Assembly: GCF_048263965.1 (NCBI RefSeq)
Contig: NZ_JBLXDO010000019.1
Span: 1-64,000 of the forward strand
Length of the DNA stretch: 64,000 bases
Direction: 5' to 3'
Source of the DNA: Ferrimonas sp048263965
GTDB taxonomy: Bacteria; Pseudomonadota; Gammaproteobacteria; Enterobacterales; Shewanellaceae
Part shown: in pieces, positions 50,056 to 59,108 of the stretch
How positions within the stretch are numbered: the first letter of the stretch is position 1
How the letters are laid out: every line of letters begins with the position of its first letter
Notes under the pieces: generated by a model
Seen by the model: only the letters and a program-made list of their open reading frames with translations
What the model was told of the DNA's origin: nothing
Databases searched by the model: none
Program-made: the position numbers and the translations under genes

Positions 50056-52152
50056 TTACTCCGCCTGAGTGCCCAGCATCTCCTGACGCAGGGCTTCATT
50101 GGCGTCCATCGCCTGCTCCTGGCCGGTGTGGCGCTTCATCCAGCCCAGCACCACGTCGTACCACTGCACCAGGTTGTCCGGGTTGATGATCCAGTGGTTT
50201 TCGTTGTCGTAGACGAGAAGCTCGGAATCGATCCCCTTGCGCTGCAGCACGGTGAAGGCGGCCAAGCCCTGCTCCAGAGGCACACGGTAGTCCTTGGCAC
50301 CGTGAACCACCAGCATGGGGGTCTGCCACTTATCGATGTGGTTCACCGGATTGAACTTCTCGTAAGTCTCGGTGGCTTCCCAGTAACTACCGCCAAACTC
50401 GTGCTCAGGGAACCACAACTCCTCGGTCACGTTGTAGAAGCTGCGCATGTCGAACAGACCGGCATGGTTCACCAGGCACTTGAAGCCGTCGTTCCAGTTA
50501 CCGGCGATCCAGTTCATCATGTAGCCGCCGTAGGAGCCACCCGCCGCACAGGCGTTCTTGGTGTCCAGCCAGGGCTGCTGCTGGCCCACTGCGGCCAGGC
50601 CCTTCTGCAGGTCATCCAGAGGCTTGCCACCCCAGTCCAGGGAGATGGAGTCGGTAAACGCCTGGCCATAACCGGTGGAGCCGTGGAAATCGATCATCAC
50701 CACACCAAAGCCGGCGGCGGCCCACAGCTGGGCGTTCCAGCGGCCGTGCCAGCGGGTGCCGAAGCTGCCCTGAGGGCCACCGTGCACCAGGAAGGCTACA
50801 GGGTACTTCTTGCCCTGTTCAAAGCCTGCCGGCTTGATCCAGTAGCCGTAAACGGTCTCGTTGTTCCAGCCCTTGAAGGAGAACTGCTGGAACTCACCCA
50901 GGCCCTGTTTGTTGAGCAGGTCCTTGTTGAGATCGGTCAGACGCTGCTTGCCGCTGCCATCGAGGCCCATCACATAGAGGTCATTGGGGCCGGACAGGTC
51001 GTTGTGGGTATAGAACAGTTTGCCATTGGTCACCTTCACCATGGCGTTACTGCCCTCGGCCACCAGGGTGCGCTTATCACCGAAGCGTACGTCCATGGCG
51101 TAGATGGCCACCTGCCCCAGATCCTGGGCACTCACATACAGGGTGTGGCTCTCTTCCGCAAAGGCGATGCCACGGGCACTGCGATCCCACAGGGGCGCCA
51201 CTTCACGGGTTTCGCCGGTCTGCAGATCCTTGAGCATAACGGCGAAACGATCCGCCTCAAAGCCCGGGCGCTTCATCGCCGCGTAGGCCATGTAGCGACC
51301 ATCGTCGGAGAACACCGGGTGACTGTCCCAAGCCAGGTTGTCGGCGGTCAGGTTGACGGCGTCACCGCCGGTAACCGGCACCTGCCACAGGTCGTAGTTG
51401 GTCTGCCAGGCCTGGTCGCGGCTGGGAGCCTTGGCACTGTACACCACATGCTTGCCATCGGGAGTGAAGGAGACCTCTTCCATGCCAGAGAAAGGCAGAG
51501 ACGGCACCTCGGTATCCAGGCCAGCGGTCACGTCCACAGGCTCGGACAGGGTATTGCCCTCGAGTTTGGCAACGAACAGGTGATTACGCAGACCGTCGCT
51601 CCAGGTGTCCCAGTGACGCACCATCAGCTGATCGTAATGACGACCCTTCTGCTTGTTCTCTTTCTTGGCTTTCTGCTTATCGGCGCTGCACTGCAGGGTG
51701 TCGCAGTCGACGTTGACCCGCAGCTGCATCACCACCTGGCCGTTGTCATTGGACAGTTTGAAGCCGTCGATGCCCAGGGGCAGATCGGAAACCTGAACCG
51801 CTTCGCCACCATCCAGGGGAAGTGCCCAGATCTGGCTGGAACCGCTGCGACCACTGAGGAAGTAGAGGGTCTTGCCATCTTTAGAGGCCACCAGGTTGTT
51901 CTCGGTGCCCTTGTGGTTGGTCAGCTGACGGGCTTCGCCGCCCAGCTTCTGCAGGTAGAGGTCGGAGCGGTAACCCTTGTCGGTCTTCTTCTTCACTCCA
52001 TAAACCACCGCATCGCCACCGGGCAGAACCACGGTAGAGTGCAGTTTGCTCAGGGTGTTGAGCTGGTTCACGTCGAAAGGTGCAGTCACCGGCTTGGCGA
52101 TGGCCGACGCACAAAGCGTCAGTGCGGCGCCCAGCAGTAGGCTGTTTTTCAT
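50056..52152 (-). CDS. S9-family (prolyl oligopeptidase) exported peptidase
   Basis: 698-residue serine peptidase of the DPP-IV/acylaminoacyl-peptidase type. Signal peptide residues 1-19 (LLLGAALTLCASAIA). A WD40-like beta-propeller spans about 25-410; the catalytic alpha/beta hydrolase domain follows with Ser in AAGGSYGGYMMNWIAG, Asp in HGAKDYRVPLEQG and His in DNENHWI. It should cleave short peptides in the periplasm or at the surface. The frame runs to 52221; ATG 52152 starts the signal peptide with AAGGGAA upstream. It is separated from the upstream fumarase gene by 78 bases with two hairpins. Confidence 0.93.
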   Translation of the reverse strand: MKNSLLLGAALTLCASAIAKPVTAPFDVNQLNTLSKLHSTVVLPGGDAVVYGVKKKTDKGYRSDLYLQKLGGEARQLTNHKGTENNLVASKDGKTLYFLSGRSGSSQIWALPLDGGEAVQVSDLPLGIDGFKLSNDNGQVVMQLRVNVDCDTLQCSADKQKAKKENKQKGRHYDQLMVRHWDTWSDGLRNHLFVAKLEGNTLSEPVDVTAGLDTEVPSLPFSGMEEVSFTPDGKHVVYSAKAPSRDQAWQTNYDLWQVPVTGGDAVNLTADNLAWDSHPVFSDDGRYMAYAAMKRPGFEADRFAVMLKDLQTGETREVAPLWDRSARGIAFAEESHTLYVSAQDLGQVAIYAMDVRFGDKRTLVAEGSNAMVKVTNGKLFYTHNDLSGPNDLYVMGLDGSGKQRLTDLNKDLLNKQGLGEFQQFSFKGWNNETVYGYWIKPAGFEQGKKYPVAFLVHGGPQGSFGTRWHGRWNAQLWAAAGFGVVMIDFHGSTGYGQAFTDSISLDWGGKPLDDLQKGLAAVGQQQPWLDTKNACAAGGSYGGYMMNWIAGNWNDGFKCLVNHAGLFDMRSFYNVTEELWFPEHEFGGSYWEATETYEKFNPVNHIDKWQTPMLVVHGAKDYRVPLEQGLAAFTVLQRKGIDSELLVYDNENHWIINPDNLVQWYDVVLGWMKRHTGQEQAMDANEALRQEMLGTQAE

Positions 52153-52179
52153 CGTTGCTATTCCCTTGAATGCGAAAGG

Positions 52180-52223
52180 CGGCCACAGGCCGCCAAAGTC
52201 ATCGTGGTGCCAGTATGGCACCT
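52180..52223 (-). terminator. two hairpins between fumarase and S9 peptidase genes
   Basis: GGTGCCA-GTA-TGGCACC (52207-52223) and GGCGGCC-ACA-GGCCGCC (52180-52196); on the minus strand the second is followed by TTTCGCATT. Together they probably end or attenuate the fumarase message. Confidence 0.5.
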
Positions 52224-52229
52224 GTGTTG

Positions 52230-53756
52230 TTATTTGCTGAGCTCGGCATCGAGCTCCTCAATCTTGGCCTGCCAGATGGCAGGGCCAGTCTGGTGCACGT
52301 TGCTGCCGGTGGAATCCACCGCAACGGTCACCGGCATATCTTGCACATCGAACTCGTAGATCGCTTCCATGCCAAGCTCTTCGAAGGCCACCACACGTGC
52401 CTGCTTAATGGCCTTGGCCACCAGATAGGCGGCACCGCCCACGGCCATCAGGTAGGTGGCCTTGTGGTTGGCGATGCTGTCGACGGTCGCGGGGCCCCGT
52501 TCGGCTTTGCCGATCATCCCCATCAGGCCGGTCTTCTCCAGCATCATGTCGGTGAACTTGTCCATGCGGGTGGCGGTTGTCGGACCGGCGGGGCCCACTA
52601 CTTCGTCGCCCACGGCGTCTACCGGACCGACGTAGTAGATAAAGCGACCACTGAAGTCCACACCCTCAGGCAGGCCTTCACCGGAATCCAGCAGATCCTT
52701 AATGCGCTTGTGGGCCGCATCCCGGCCGGTGAGGATCTTACCATTGAGCAGCAGGGTATCACCGGCCTTCCAGCTGGTGGTCTCCTCCTTGGTGATAGTA
52801 TTGAGATCCACCCGCTTAACGTTATCACCCACCTCCCAGGTTACTTCAGGCCAGTCTTCCAGCTTGGGGGTTGGCAGTTGGGCAGCACCGGTGCCGTCCA
52901 GAGTAAAGTGAACGTGACGGGTGGCCGCGCAGTTAGGGATCATCACCACAGGCTTGGAGGCCGCATGGGTCGGTGCGCTCTTAATCTTCACGTCCAGCAC
53001 AGTGGTGAGGCCGCCCAGACCCTGGGCGCCGATGCCCAGCTTGTTGGCGCGCTCGAAGATCTCCAGGCGCAGTTTCTCTTCGGTGGTCTCGGCGCCGCGC
53101 GCCTTGAGCTCGTGGATGTCGATGTGCTCCATCAGGGACTCTTTGGCCATCACCGCCGCTTTCTCGGCGGTACCGCCGATGCCGATGCCCAGCACACCTG
53201 GAGGACACCAGCCGGCACCCATGGTGGGCAGGGTCTTCTCAACCCAGGCGGCAATGTCGTCGGAGGGATTAAGCATCACCATCTTGGATTTGTTCTCAGA
53301 ACCACCGCCCTTGGCGGCCAGGAAGACCTCGACCTGATCGCCGGCCACCATGTCGATGTGCACCACGGCAGGGGCGTTGTCTCTGGTGTTCTTTCGGGCA
53401 CCGGCTGGATCGGCCACGATGGAAGCCCGCAGGGGATTGCTTTCGTCGTTGTAGGCCCGACGTACCCCTTCATCCACCATCTCCTGAACCGTCAGGTCAG
53501 AGTCCCACTGGACCTGCATGCCGATCTTAACGAAGCAGGTAACAATTCCGGTGTCCTGACACAGGGGACGGTGCCCCTCGGCGGACATGCGGGAATTGAT
53601 CAGGATCTGCGCAATGGCGTCCTTGGCTGCCGGGTTGGCTTCCCGCTCATAGGCAGCGTTCATTGCGTCGACGAAATCTTTGGGGTGGTAATAAGAGATG
53701 TACTGTAGGGCATCAGCCACTGAGCTGATGAAGTCCTGTTTGCTGATCACGGCCAT
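52230..53756 (-). CDS. fumA: class I (iron-sulfur) fumarate hydratase
   Basis: 508-residue Fe-S dependent fumarase of the FumA/FumB type, which interconverts fumarate and malate in the citric acid cycle. The N-terminal alpha-domain (about 1-290) has the cluster ligands in PLCQDTGIV, GAGWCPPGVLG and VMIPNCAATRH; the C-terminal beta-domain (about 330-508, GPTTATRMDKFTDMMLEKTG) is fused as in other single-chain members. The length is near the 505-548 usual for this class. GTGGAG lies upstream of the ATG. Oxygen- and superoxide-sensitive cluster expected. Confidence 0.94.
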   Translation of the reverse strand: MAVISKQDFISSVADALQYISYYHPKDFVDAMNAAYEREANPAAKDAIAQILINSRMSAEGHRPLCQDTGIVTCFVKIGMQVQWDSDLTVQEMVDEGVRRAYNDESNPLRASIVADPAGARKNTRDNAPAVVHIDMVAGDQVEVFLAAKGGGSENKSKMVMLNPSDDIAAWVEKTLPTMGAGWCPPGVLGIGIGGTAEKAAVMAKESLMEHIDIHELKARGAETTEEKLRLEIFERANKLGIGAQGLGGLTTVLDVKIKSAPTHAASKPVVMIPNCAATRHVHFTLDGTGAAQLPTPKLEDWPEVTWEVGDNVKRVDLNTITKEETTSWKAGDTLLLNGKILTGRDAAHKRIKDLLDSGEGLPEGVDFSGRFIYYVGPVDAVGDEVVGPAGPTTATRMDKFTDMMLEKTGLMGMIGKAERGPATVDSIANHKATYLMAVGGAAYLVAKAIKQARVVAFEELGMEAIYEFDVQDMPVTVAVDSTGSNVHQTGPAIWQAKIEELDAELSK

Positions 53757-53805
53757 TTATTTTTACTCCACGGAGGCATCCAGCCTCTTCTCACTATGCC
53801 TGTGC

Positions 53806-54072
53806 TATACCAAGTGCAATAAATATTTGTTCAATTCAGAACGCGTCACTGCTAGTGAATCTAGGCGTGGCGGCGACGGAATAGTGATCCTCTTTCAAGC
53901 CGTCACAACAACGAGTCAGTAGCAGTAAGGCGTTCCCTCCGGGCTGATTTTAACGGGCTCTATGCGGCGTTAGTCAACCTCACTTTAAAACCACTAGAGC
54001 TTCGTCTGCCTGCCTTGCCTACAGCCCGTTAAATTTCAGCTGAATGAGCAAGTATCTAATGCCCTTGGTATC
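53806..54072. mobile_element. MITE with 33-base imperfect terminal inverted repeats
   Basis: A non-coding element of 267 bases. The left end TATACCAAGTGCAATAAATA (from 53806, running to TTCAG at 53839) and the reverse complement of the right end GATACCAAGGGCATTAGATA (from 54072 inward to CTGAAT at 54040) match at about three of four positions through TTCAG. Inside there is a further inverted pair, TTTTAACGGGCT (near 53950) and AGCCCGTTAAA (near 54023). No transposase is encoded, so it must be moved in trans. It lies upstream of the fumarase gene and beyond the end of the kinase gene. Confidence 0.75.
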
Positions 54073-54251
54073 AAATTGTGGTTGTGAAATCCGACCCATA
54101 ATACCCTGAGCCAGCCCTCCCTGACCAGTGGCGGAAAGTCTAGGGCATAGTGTTCTTTTACTATAGGTTTATGCCGGTAGCGGGCTGCCGGGAAACCGGG
54201 CCAAGCACAGCGAGGACGAGGTAAGGGGGTCTCCTGAGAAGCAAACCAGTC

Positions 54252-56108
54252 CTAGGGCAGTTGAGACGCCTGTTTTCCCTGACGCCTGCGAGCGGCACAA
54301 ATCCCCTCCCCCAGAGTTGCCAAGGTCACAGGCTTGGCCAGAAAATCATCCATGCCACTGTCCAGGCAGCGCTGTCGGTCCTCCTCGGTGGCATTGGCGG
54401 TCAGTGCCAGAATCAGGGTCTCTGCCGAGGGGCCCAGCCGGATCTGGCGGGTCGCCCGATAGCCGTCCATCACCGGCATCTGACAGTCCATAAACACCAG
54501 ATCGAAGCTCTCCCGCTGACAGGCATCCACCGCCTGCTGACCATTGGATGCCAGGGTAAGCGCATCACACCCCAGTCGCTTCAGCATAACCTGCATCAGT
54601 TTCTGGTTGCTGATGTTGTCCTCCGCCAGCAGCACCTTGACCCCCTGCAGCGGGCGCTCAAGCTCGCTGCTTGCCCCCCTATTCTCGCCTGCGCTGCCCG
54701 GCTGGCTCAGAGGCAGCGTCAGTGACAGAGTGAAACAGCTGCCCTGTTGTGGCTGGGATTCCACCTCCAGGTTGGCCTGCATCAGTTGCGACAGGCGTTT
54801 ACAAATGGCCAACCCCAGGCCAGTGCCTCCGAAGCGGCGAGTAACAGAACCATCCGCCTGGGTGTAAGCATCAAAAATGCCAGCCAGCTTCTGGGGCTCA
54901 ATGCCGATACCAGTGTCCTTAACCGAGAAGCACAGCTGGCAATAATCACTGTCGCCGCTTTGTGCCCGGCAGATGAGCTCCACCTGGCCGCCAGGAGAGA
55001 ACTTGATGGCGTTGGTGAGCAGGTTGCCCAGTATCTGTTCCAGCCTGCCTTCATCCATGACAACCCTGGCAGGCAACTTGGGATCCAGACAAAGGCCAAA
55101 CTCCACCTTGTGCAACCTGGCCATCCCCTGATAATGGGCGTGGACCCGCTGCAAAAAGTCAGAGGGACAACCTGGCTGGGGATCCAGCTTCAACTCCCCC
55201 GCCTCCAGGCGAGAAAAATCCAATACGTCATTGACAATATGCAGCAGACTCTGCGACGCCCCCTGAAGCAACTTTAACTGCTCCTGCCCCTCTGGGGTAA
55301 GCCGGGCTCGCTGGGCCTCCAGACACTCGATAAAACCGGTGACCGCATTCAGCGGGGTGCGTATCTCGTGGCTGGCATTGGCGAGAAAGTCACTCTTGGC
55401 CTGCAAAGAGGCTTCCAGGCGGCTGTTGAGTTCCTTGGCCTGCAACTGGCGCTCATAGAGTTGCCGGTCACTGCTCTCCAGAGTCCGCGCCAACATCGCC
55501 AGCTCACTGCGGTGTACCCCGGCATAGGGAAACTTCACCTGACCGCTGCCCATCAGCGGCAATCCCGCCACCAGCTCATCCACCGGCCTAATCACCCAGC
55601 GCCGAATGCTGCGGTAGATAAGCCAGAAACAGAACAGAGTGCCCATCACCACCATCATGGCCTGTCGAAAGATCTGGGTCTGCAACTCCTTGGTGTCCAC
55701 CTCCATGGCGTAGTTGAGCCACTGGGCCGATTCAAACTCCAGCTTCTGCCGTATCACCATGCAACCATCGGCCAGGGGAGCCAGCCAGGGCAGATCCCGG
55801 GGGCAAGCCAAAGCGGTATCCTGGCGGCGGTACTCATAACGCACCTCCCCCTGCAGGGTCATCAGGGTCAGCCCCCGAAGCTGAGGAAAGTTTCGAAGCT
55901 GACGATTAAACTCGGTGACCGTCTCCGGCTGGTCCAGCACCACCAGCTCAATCATGGTTGGCGCAAGACTCCCCGCAACCCCGGTGTACTGGGCCCTCAT
56001 GGTTTGCAGGTCCACCTTGTAGCTCCAGGCACTGATAACAAACGCCAGCAGAGCCATCACCGCAAAGATGGCCAGATTGAGGCGCTGGGTCAGGGATTGC
56101 TGAATCAT
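54252..56108 (-). CDS. hybrid sensor histidine kinase / response regulator
   Basis: 618-residue inner-membrane sensor. One helix near the N-terminus (about 9-30), a periplasmic domain of about 115 residues containing two Cys (LACPRDLPW and DGCMVI), a second helix (about 150-170), a HAMP-like linker, dimerisation domain with the phospho-His in DFLANASHEIRTPLNAVTGF (about 240-259), HATPase with DTGIGIEP and GGTGLGLAICKRL, and a receiver with Asp in DLVFMDCQMPVMDG (about 550). No output domain and no Hpt, so a separate Hpt and regulator must complete the relay. Its start overlaps the stop of the rhodanese gene (ATGA), pointing to a joint role. Confidence 0.9.
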   Translation of the reverse strand: MIQQSLTQRLNLAIFAVMALLAFVISAWSYKVDLQTMRAQYTGVAGSLAPTMIELVVLDQPETVTEFNRQLRNFPQLRGLTLMTLQGEVRYEYRRQDTALACPRDLPWLAPLADGCMVIRQKLEFESAQWLNYAMEVDTKELQTQIFRQAMMVVMGTLFCFWLIYRSIRRWVIRPVDELVAGLPLMGSGQVKFPYAGVHRSELAMLARTLESSDRQLYERQLQAKELNSRLEASLQAKSDFLANASHEIRTPLNAVTGFIECLEAQRARLTPEGQEQLKLLQGASQSLLHIVNDVLDFSRLEAGELKLDPQPGCPSDFLQRVHAHYQGMARLHKVEFGLCLDPKLPARVVMDEGRLEQILGNLLTNAIKFSPGGQVELICRAQSGDSDYCQLCFSVKDTGIGIEPQKLAGIFDAYTQADGSVTRRFGGTGLGLAICKRLSQLMQANLEVESQPQQGSCFTLSLTLPLSQPGSAGENRGASSELERPLQGVKVLLAEDNISNQKLMQVMLKRLGCDALTLASNGQQAVDACQRESFDLVFMDCQMPVMDGYRATRQIRLGPSAETLILALTANATEEDRQRCLDSGMDDFLAKPVTLATLGEGICAARRRQGKQASQLP

Positions 56109-56965
56109 TCAGGCCTCTCCACCGGCAGATCCCGCTGCGACCAGTCCAGCCAGGAGCCGTCATAATGGGTGACCTGAAGCCCGGCCTGCTGCATCAGGAA
56201 GTAGCCCAGGGTGGAAGCTTTCCCCTTGTAGCAATAGGTAATGTAACGCTTGCTGGGGTCCAACTCCTGGAACAGCGCCATCAACTCTCCCCAGCTGCGC
56301 AAATGCTGTTGCTGCTTTTCATCGAGGTAGAAGAACTTGTCCATGGGGATGTTAATGGCACCAGGAATATGACCAAACTTCCTGGTTTCAGAGGCCTTGC
56401 CCAGGAAATGGGCCTCACCGCGGATGTCGACAATACCAAAGCTGGGGTTGTGCCCAGCCAGCAAGGTCATTCTGGCGTTGATCAGCACGTCCGGATTCAG
56501 CGCTGGTACATAGCTGGACGCCGTGGGGGTCACCACTCCTATGCTGAGCTCAGCCTTATCCAGATCATCTATCAGGATGTGAACCTGAGTTAATCCATAG
56601 AGCTCAAGCACCCAGGCCAGTCGCGCCGCATCCATCAGCATACCGTCGTCATACACCACTATGGTCTGCCCAAGAGTCAGTCCACGCTGACGGATCTCAC
56701 CGGTCATGGCGGTGATCGATTTTGCCAGCCAGACCCCCTGCTCCTGTCTGTAGGTCTCCTCTACGTCGAAACTGATGGCTCCCTTACGGTGTCCTTGCAG
56801 ATAGGCCTGGTGTGGGCGGGCATCCAAAAGCAGGTGAGGCATTCCCTGACGCTGCCACAGGGAGAGGGTTCGGGCATCCAGCGCACTGGCCGCCTCCAGC
56901 GAAGAAGGCACCAGGATCAGAAGCAGACTCAGCAGCAGCCTCTGCGGAAATTGACACCAGACCAT
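56105..56965 (-). CDS. exported two-domain rhodanese (sulfurtransferase)
   Basis: 286-residue sulfurtransferase with an N-terminal signal peptide (about 1-25, RLLLSLLLILVPSSLEA). Two rhodanese folds: an inactive N-terminal one (about 30-140, LLLDARPHQAYLQGHRKGA) and a C-terminal one with the active-site loop TYCYKGKAST (about 245, Cys nucleophile). It should transfer sulfane sulfur in the periplasm. GTG at 56971 is possible, but ATG 56965 with GGGAG upstream is preferred. It overlaps the hybrid kinase gene by four bases, so it may feed or tune the sensor (inference). It is divergent from the TlpA-ApbE operon. Confidence 0.87.
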   Translation of the reverse strand: MVWCQFPQRLLLSLLLILVPSSLEAASALDARTLSLWQRQGMPHLLLDARPHQAYLQGHRKGAISFDVEETYRQEQGVWLAKSITAMTGEIRQRGLTLGQTIVVYDDGMLMDAARLAWVLELYGLTQVHILIDDLDKAELSIGVVTPTASSYVPALNPDVLINARMTLLAGHNPSFGIVDIRGEAHFLGKASETRKFGHIPGAINIPMDKFFYLDEKQQQHLRSWGELMALFQELDPSKRYITYCYKGKASTLGYFLMQQAGLQVTHYDGSWLDWSQRDLPVERPE

Positions 56966-57133
56966 AGACACGCTCCCTGCGAATTTGCCAAGGTGACTGT
57001 TTATCCTAATGTTTCAGTATAGACACTTCCCCTTGGTTCGCTCCGGTGCCCACCCAGAGTTTCCTCACCGGCAACCCTTTACCCTTAGTACAGATGTGCC
57101 ATGATGGAATCAGACTGCGGTTACTAAGGACAG

Positions 57134-57625
57134 ATGATGCGCATCTTTTTCTTTACCCTATTGCTGCTGTTGCCCAGCGCGCAGCTTGCTGCCCGTCCGG
57201 CACCGGATTTTCAGATTGAGGTGGCGGGCCAAAGCCGCTCCATGGTGGCGCTGAGTCAGGAGGGCCCAGTCTATGTGGATTTCTGGGCCTCCTGGTGTGG
57301 TCCCTGTCGTCGCTCCTTCCCTTTTATGAACCAGTTGCTCAAAGATTTTGGCCCCAAAGGGGTCACCGTAGTCGCGATCAACCTGGACGTGGACAAGGCA
57401 GACGCCGCCAAGTTTCTGGAGCAGTTTCCCGCCGATTTTCCCATTGTGTATGACCCAGAGTTTGCCTTGGCTGATGCCTATGGTGTGGGTGGCATGCCCA
57501 GCAGCTACCTGATTCAGGATGGCATCATCATCCAGACTCATGTGGGCTTTCGCCCCAAGGATGCCGAGACCACCAGGGCCACCCTGGAGAACCTGCTCAA
57601 CAAACCCAGTGGAGACGCCCATTGA
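57134..57625 (+). CDS. TlpA-like periplasmic thioredoxin
   Basis: 163-residue thioredoxin-fold protein with a signal peptide (about 1-20, FFFTLLLLLPSAQLAA) and the redox motif WASWCGPCRRSFPF (about 50-63), then the cis-Pro region GVGGMPSSYLI. TlpA/ResA proteins reduce disulfides or metal sites in the periplasm. It is the first of four overlapping genes (TlpA, DUF4266, DUF3570, ApbE). Confidence 0.9.
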   Translation: MMRIFFFTLLLLLPSAQLAARPAPDFQIEVAGQSRSMVALSQEGPVYVDFWASWCGPCRRSFPFMNQLLKDFGPKGVTVVAINLDVDKADAAKFLEQFPADFPIVYDPEFALADAYGVGGMPSSYLIQDGIIIQTHVGFRPKDAETTRATLENLLNKPSGDAH

Positions 57626-57834
57626 AACAGCCTTTAATCCTGGTGCTCCTGCTCACCCTCACCGGGTGCAGCTCCCTGGGAGTCAAGCCCTGGGAGCGCG
57701 ATCTGCTGGCCCATCCGGCCATGGCGTTGGAAGCGGACGCGCTGGACAAATCCTTCGACGACCATGTCTATTTCAGTAAAGAAGCCACCAATGGCGGCCG
57801 CGGAAGCGCCGGCGGAGGCTGCGGGTGCAACTGA
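57622..57834 (+). CDS. DUF4266 lipoprotein with Gly/Cys tail
   Basis: 70-residue lipoprotein: signal peptide with lipobox LTGC (about residues 13-16), the DUF4266 core VKPWERDLLAHPAMALEADA, and a tail GGRGSAGGGCGCN with two Cys. It begins with TTG overlapping the stop of the TlpA gene (TTGA) and ends overlapping the DUF3570 gene, so translation is coupled on both sides. Function is unknown; the tail suggests metal binding or a modification site, and its neighbours a redox role. Confidence 0.82.
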   Translation: MKQPLILVLLLTLTGCSSLGVKPWERDLLAHPAMALEADALDKSFDDHVYFSKEATNGGRGSAGGGCGCN

Positions 57835-59108
57835 ACCCAGTGGGCAACATCACCGCGGCCCTGGCGGCCGCCACCCTGCCGCTGACCCAGGTGCACGCTC
57901 AGGAAACCCTGTTTGAACCTGAGTGGAGCTTCGACGCCGCCTTCCTCTACTACAGCGAAGGGGACGACCGAGTCGATGCCTACGAAGGGGTGCTGCAGGC
58001 AACCCGCACCAACGCCGATGACCAGATCCTGGTGCTGACCGGCACCCTGGATGTGCTGACCGGAGCCTCACCCAATGGTGCGGCACCGCAAGCCACACCC
58101 CAGACCTTCACCCGCCCCTCGGGCAAGGGGGAGTATCAGGTCGCCCCGGGAGACACGCCCCTGGACGACACCTTCAAGGACACCCGGGCCCAGATAAACC
58201 TGCAGTGGACCAGCCCGCTGAACCGGGCCATGGGCTACACCACAGGACTGCACCTCTCCAAGGAGTACGATTACCTCTCTGTGGGCATCAATGGCGGCCT
58301 TACCCGCGACTTCAATCAGAAGAACACTCAGCTGGCCCTGGGAGGGGCGCTCTTCTACGACACCGTCGAGCCGGAAGGGGGCGTGCCTGTGCCCATGAGC
58401 ACCATGGCCATACGCAAGGACTTCCCCAGTGAAGAGGTGTTCCAGCAGGCTTTTGACGCAACCAGAGGCGGCAGCGACGACACCAAGACCACCTGGGATG
58501 TGCGCGCCAGCGTCAGCCAGGTGGTAAACCGGCAACTGATTGTTCAGGGCACCCTGACCTATGCCCAGGTAGAGGGGTATCAGAACGATTTTCTCAAGGT
58601 ACTCTCTGTGGTCGACGACCAGGGAGAAGCCCGGCGCTATCTCTACGAATCCAGACCAGAGCGCCGCGACAAATGGGGCTTCTACGGTCAGGCCAAGTAC
58701 CACTTCGGCCCGATCCTGGATCTCAGCTACCGTTTTATGAGCGACGACTGGGAGGTGGACTCACACACTCTGGATGCCCGGCTTCGGTTTGAATTCGGCC
58801 CCCACAGCCTGGAACCCAACCTGCGCTACTACACCCAAAGCGCCGCCGAGTTCTATCAGCCCTTCCTGTTGGAGGGGGAATCCCCCCGATACGCCAGCGC
58901 CGATTACCGCCTGGGAGAGCTGGATACCTACACCCTGGGGCTGAAGTACGGCTACCAGATGACCAATGGTCAGCGTATGGCCATCCGGCTTCAGTGGTAC
59001 CATCAGGCACCGCAATCCACCGGCAAGACGGAACCGGGGCAGTTAAAGACCCTGGAACTCTACCCCAGCCTCAACACCCTGATGCTGCAAACCAGCTATC
59101 ACTTCTGA
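57825..59108 (+). CDS. DUF3570 outer-membrane beta-barrel protein
   Basis: 427-residue exported protein. The N-terminal 25 residues look like a signal peptide (ITAALAAATLPLTQVHA) and the remainder alternates in the manner of an outer-membrane barrel, ending in the aromatic YHF. The DUF3570 marks are the EPEWSFDAAFLYYSEGDDRV start and the AQINLQWTSP segment. The start is GTG with GGAGG upstream, overlapping the DUF4266 gene by ten bases. The companion ApbE and TlpA suggest a surface redox complex; no function is established to my knowledge. Confidence 0.82.
   Translation: MQLNPVGNITAALAAATLPLTQVHAQETLFEPEWSFDAAFLYYSEGDDRVDAYEGVLQATRTNADDQILVLTGTLDVLTGASPNGAAPQATPQTFTRPSGKGEYQVAPGDTPLDDTFKDTRAQINLQWTSPLNRAMGYTTGLHLSKEYDYLSVGINGGLTRDFNQKNTQLALGGALFYDTVEPEGGVPVPMSTMAIRKDFPSEEVFQQAFDATRGGSDDTKTTWDVRASVSQVVNRQLIVQGTLTYAQVEGYQNDFLKVLSVVDDQGEARRYLYESRPERRDKWGFYGQAKYHFGPILDLSYRFMSDDWEVDSHTLDARLRFEFGPHSLEPNLRYYTQSAAEFYQPFLLEGESPRYASADYRLGELDTYTLGLKYGYQMTNGQRMAIRLQWYHQAPQSTGKTEPGQLKTLELYPSLNTLMLQTSYHF

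Noticed and set aside
50128..52140. 670-codon plus-strand frame
   Set aside because: It is exactly antisense to the S9 peptidase gene, has no ribosome-binding site and an unnatural His/Gly/Val-rich composition produced by codon bias.
52170..53708. 512-codon plus-strand frame
   Set aside because: Antisense of the class I fumarase gene.
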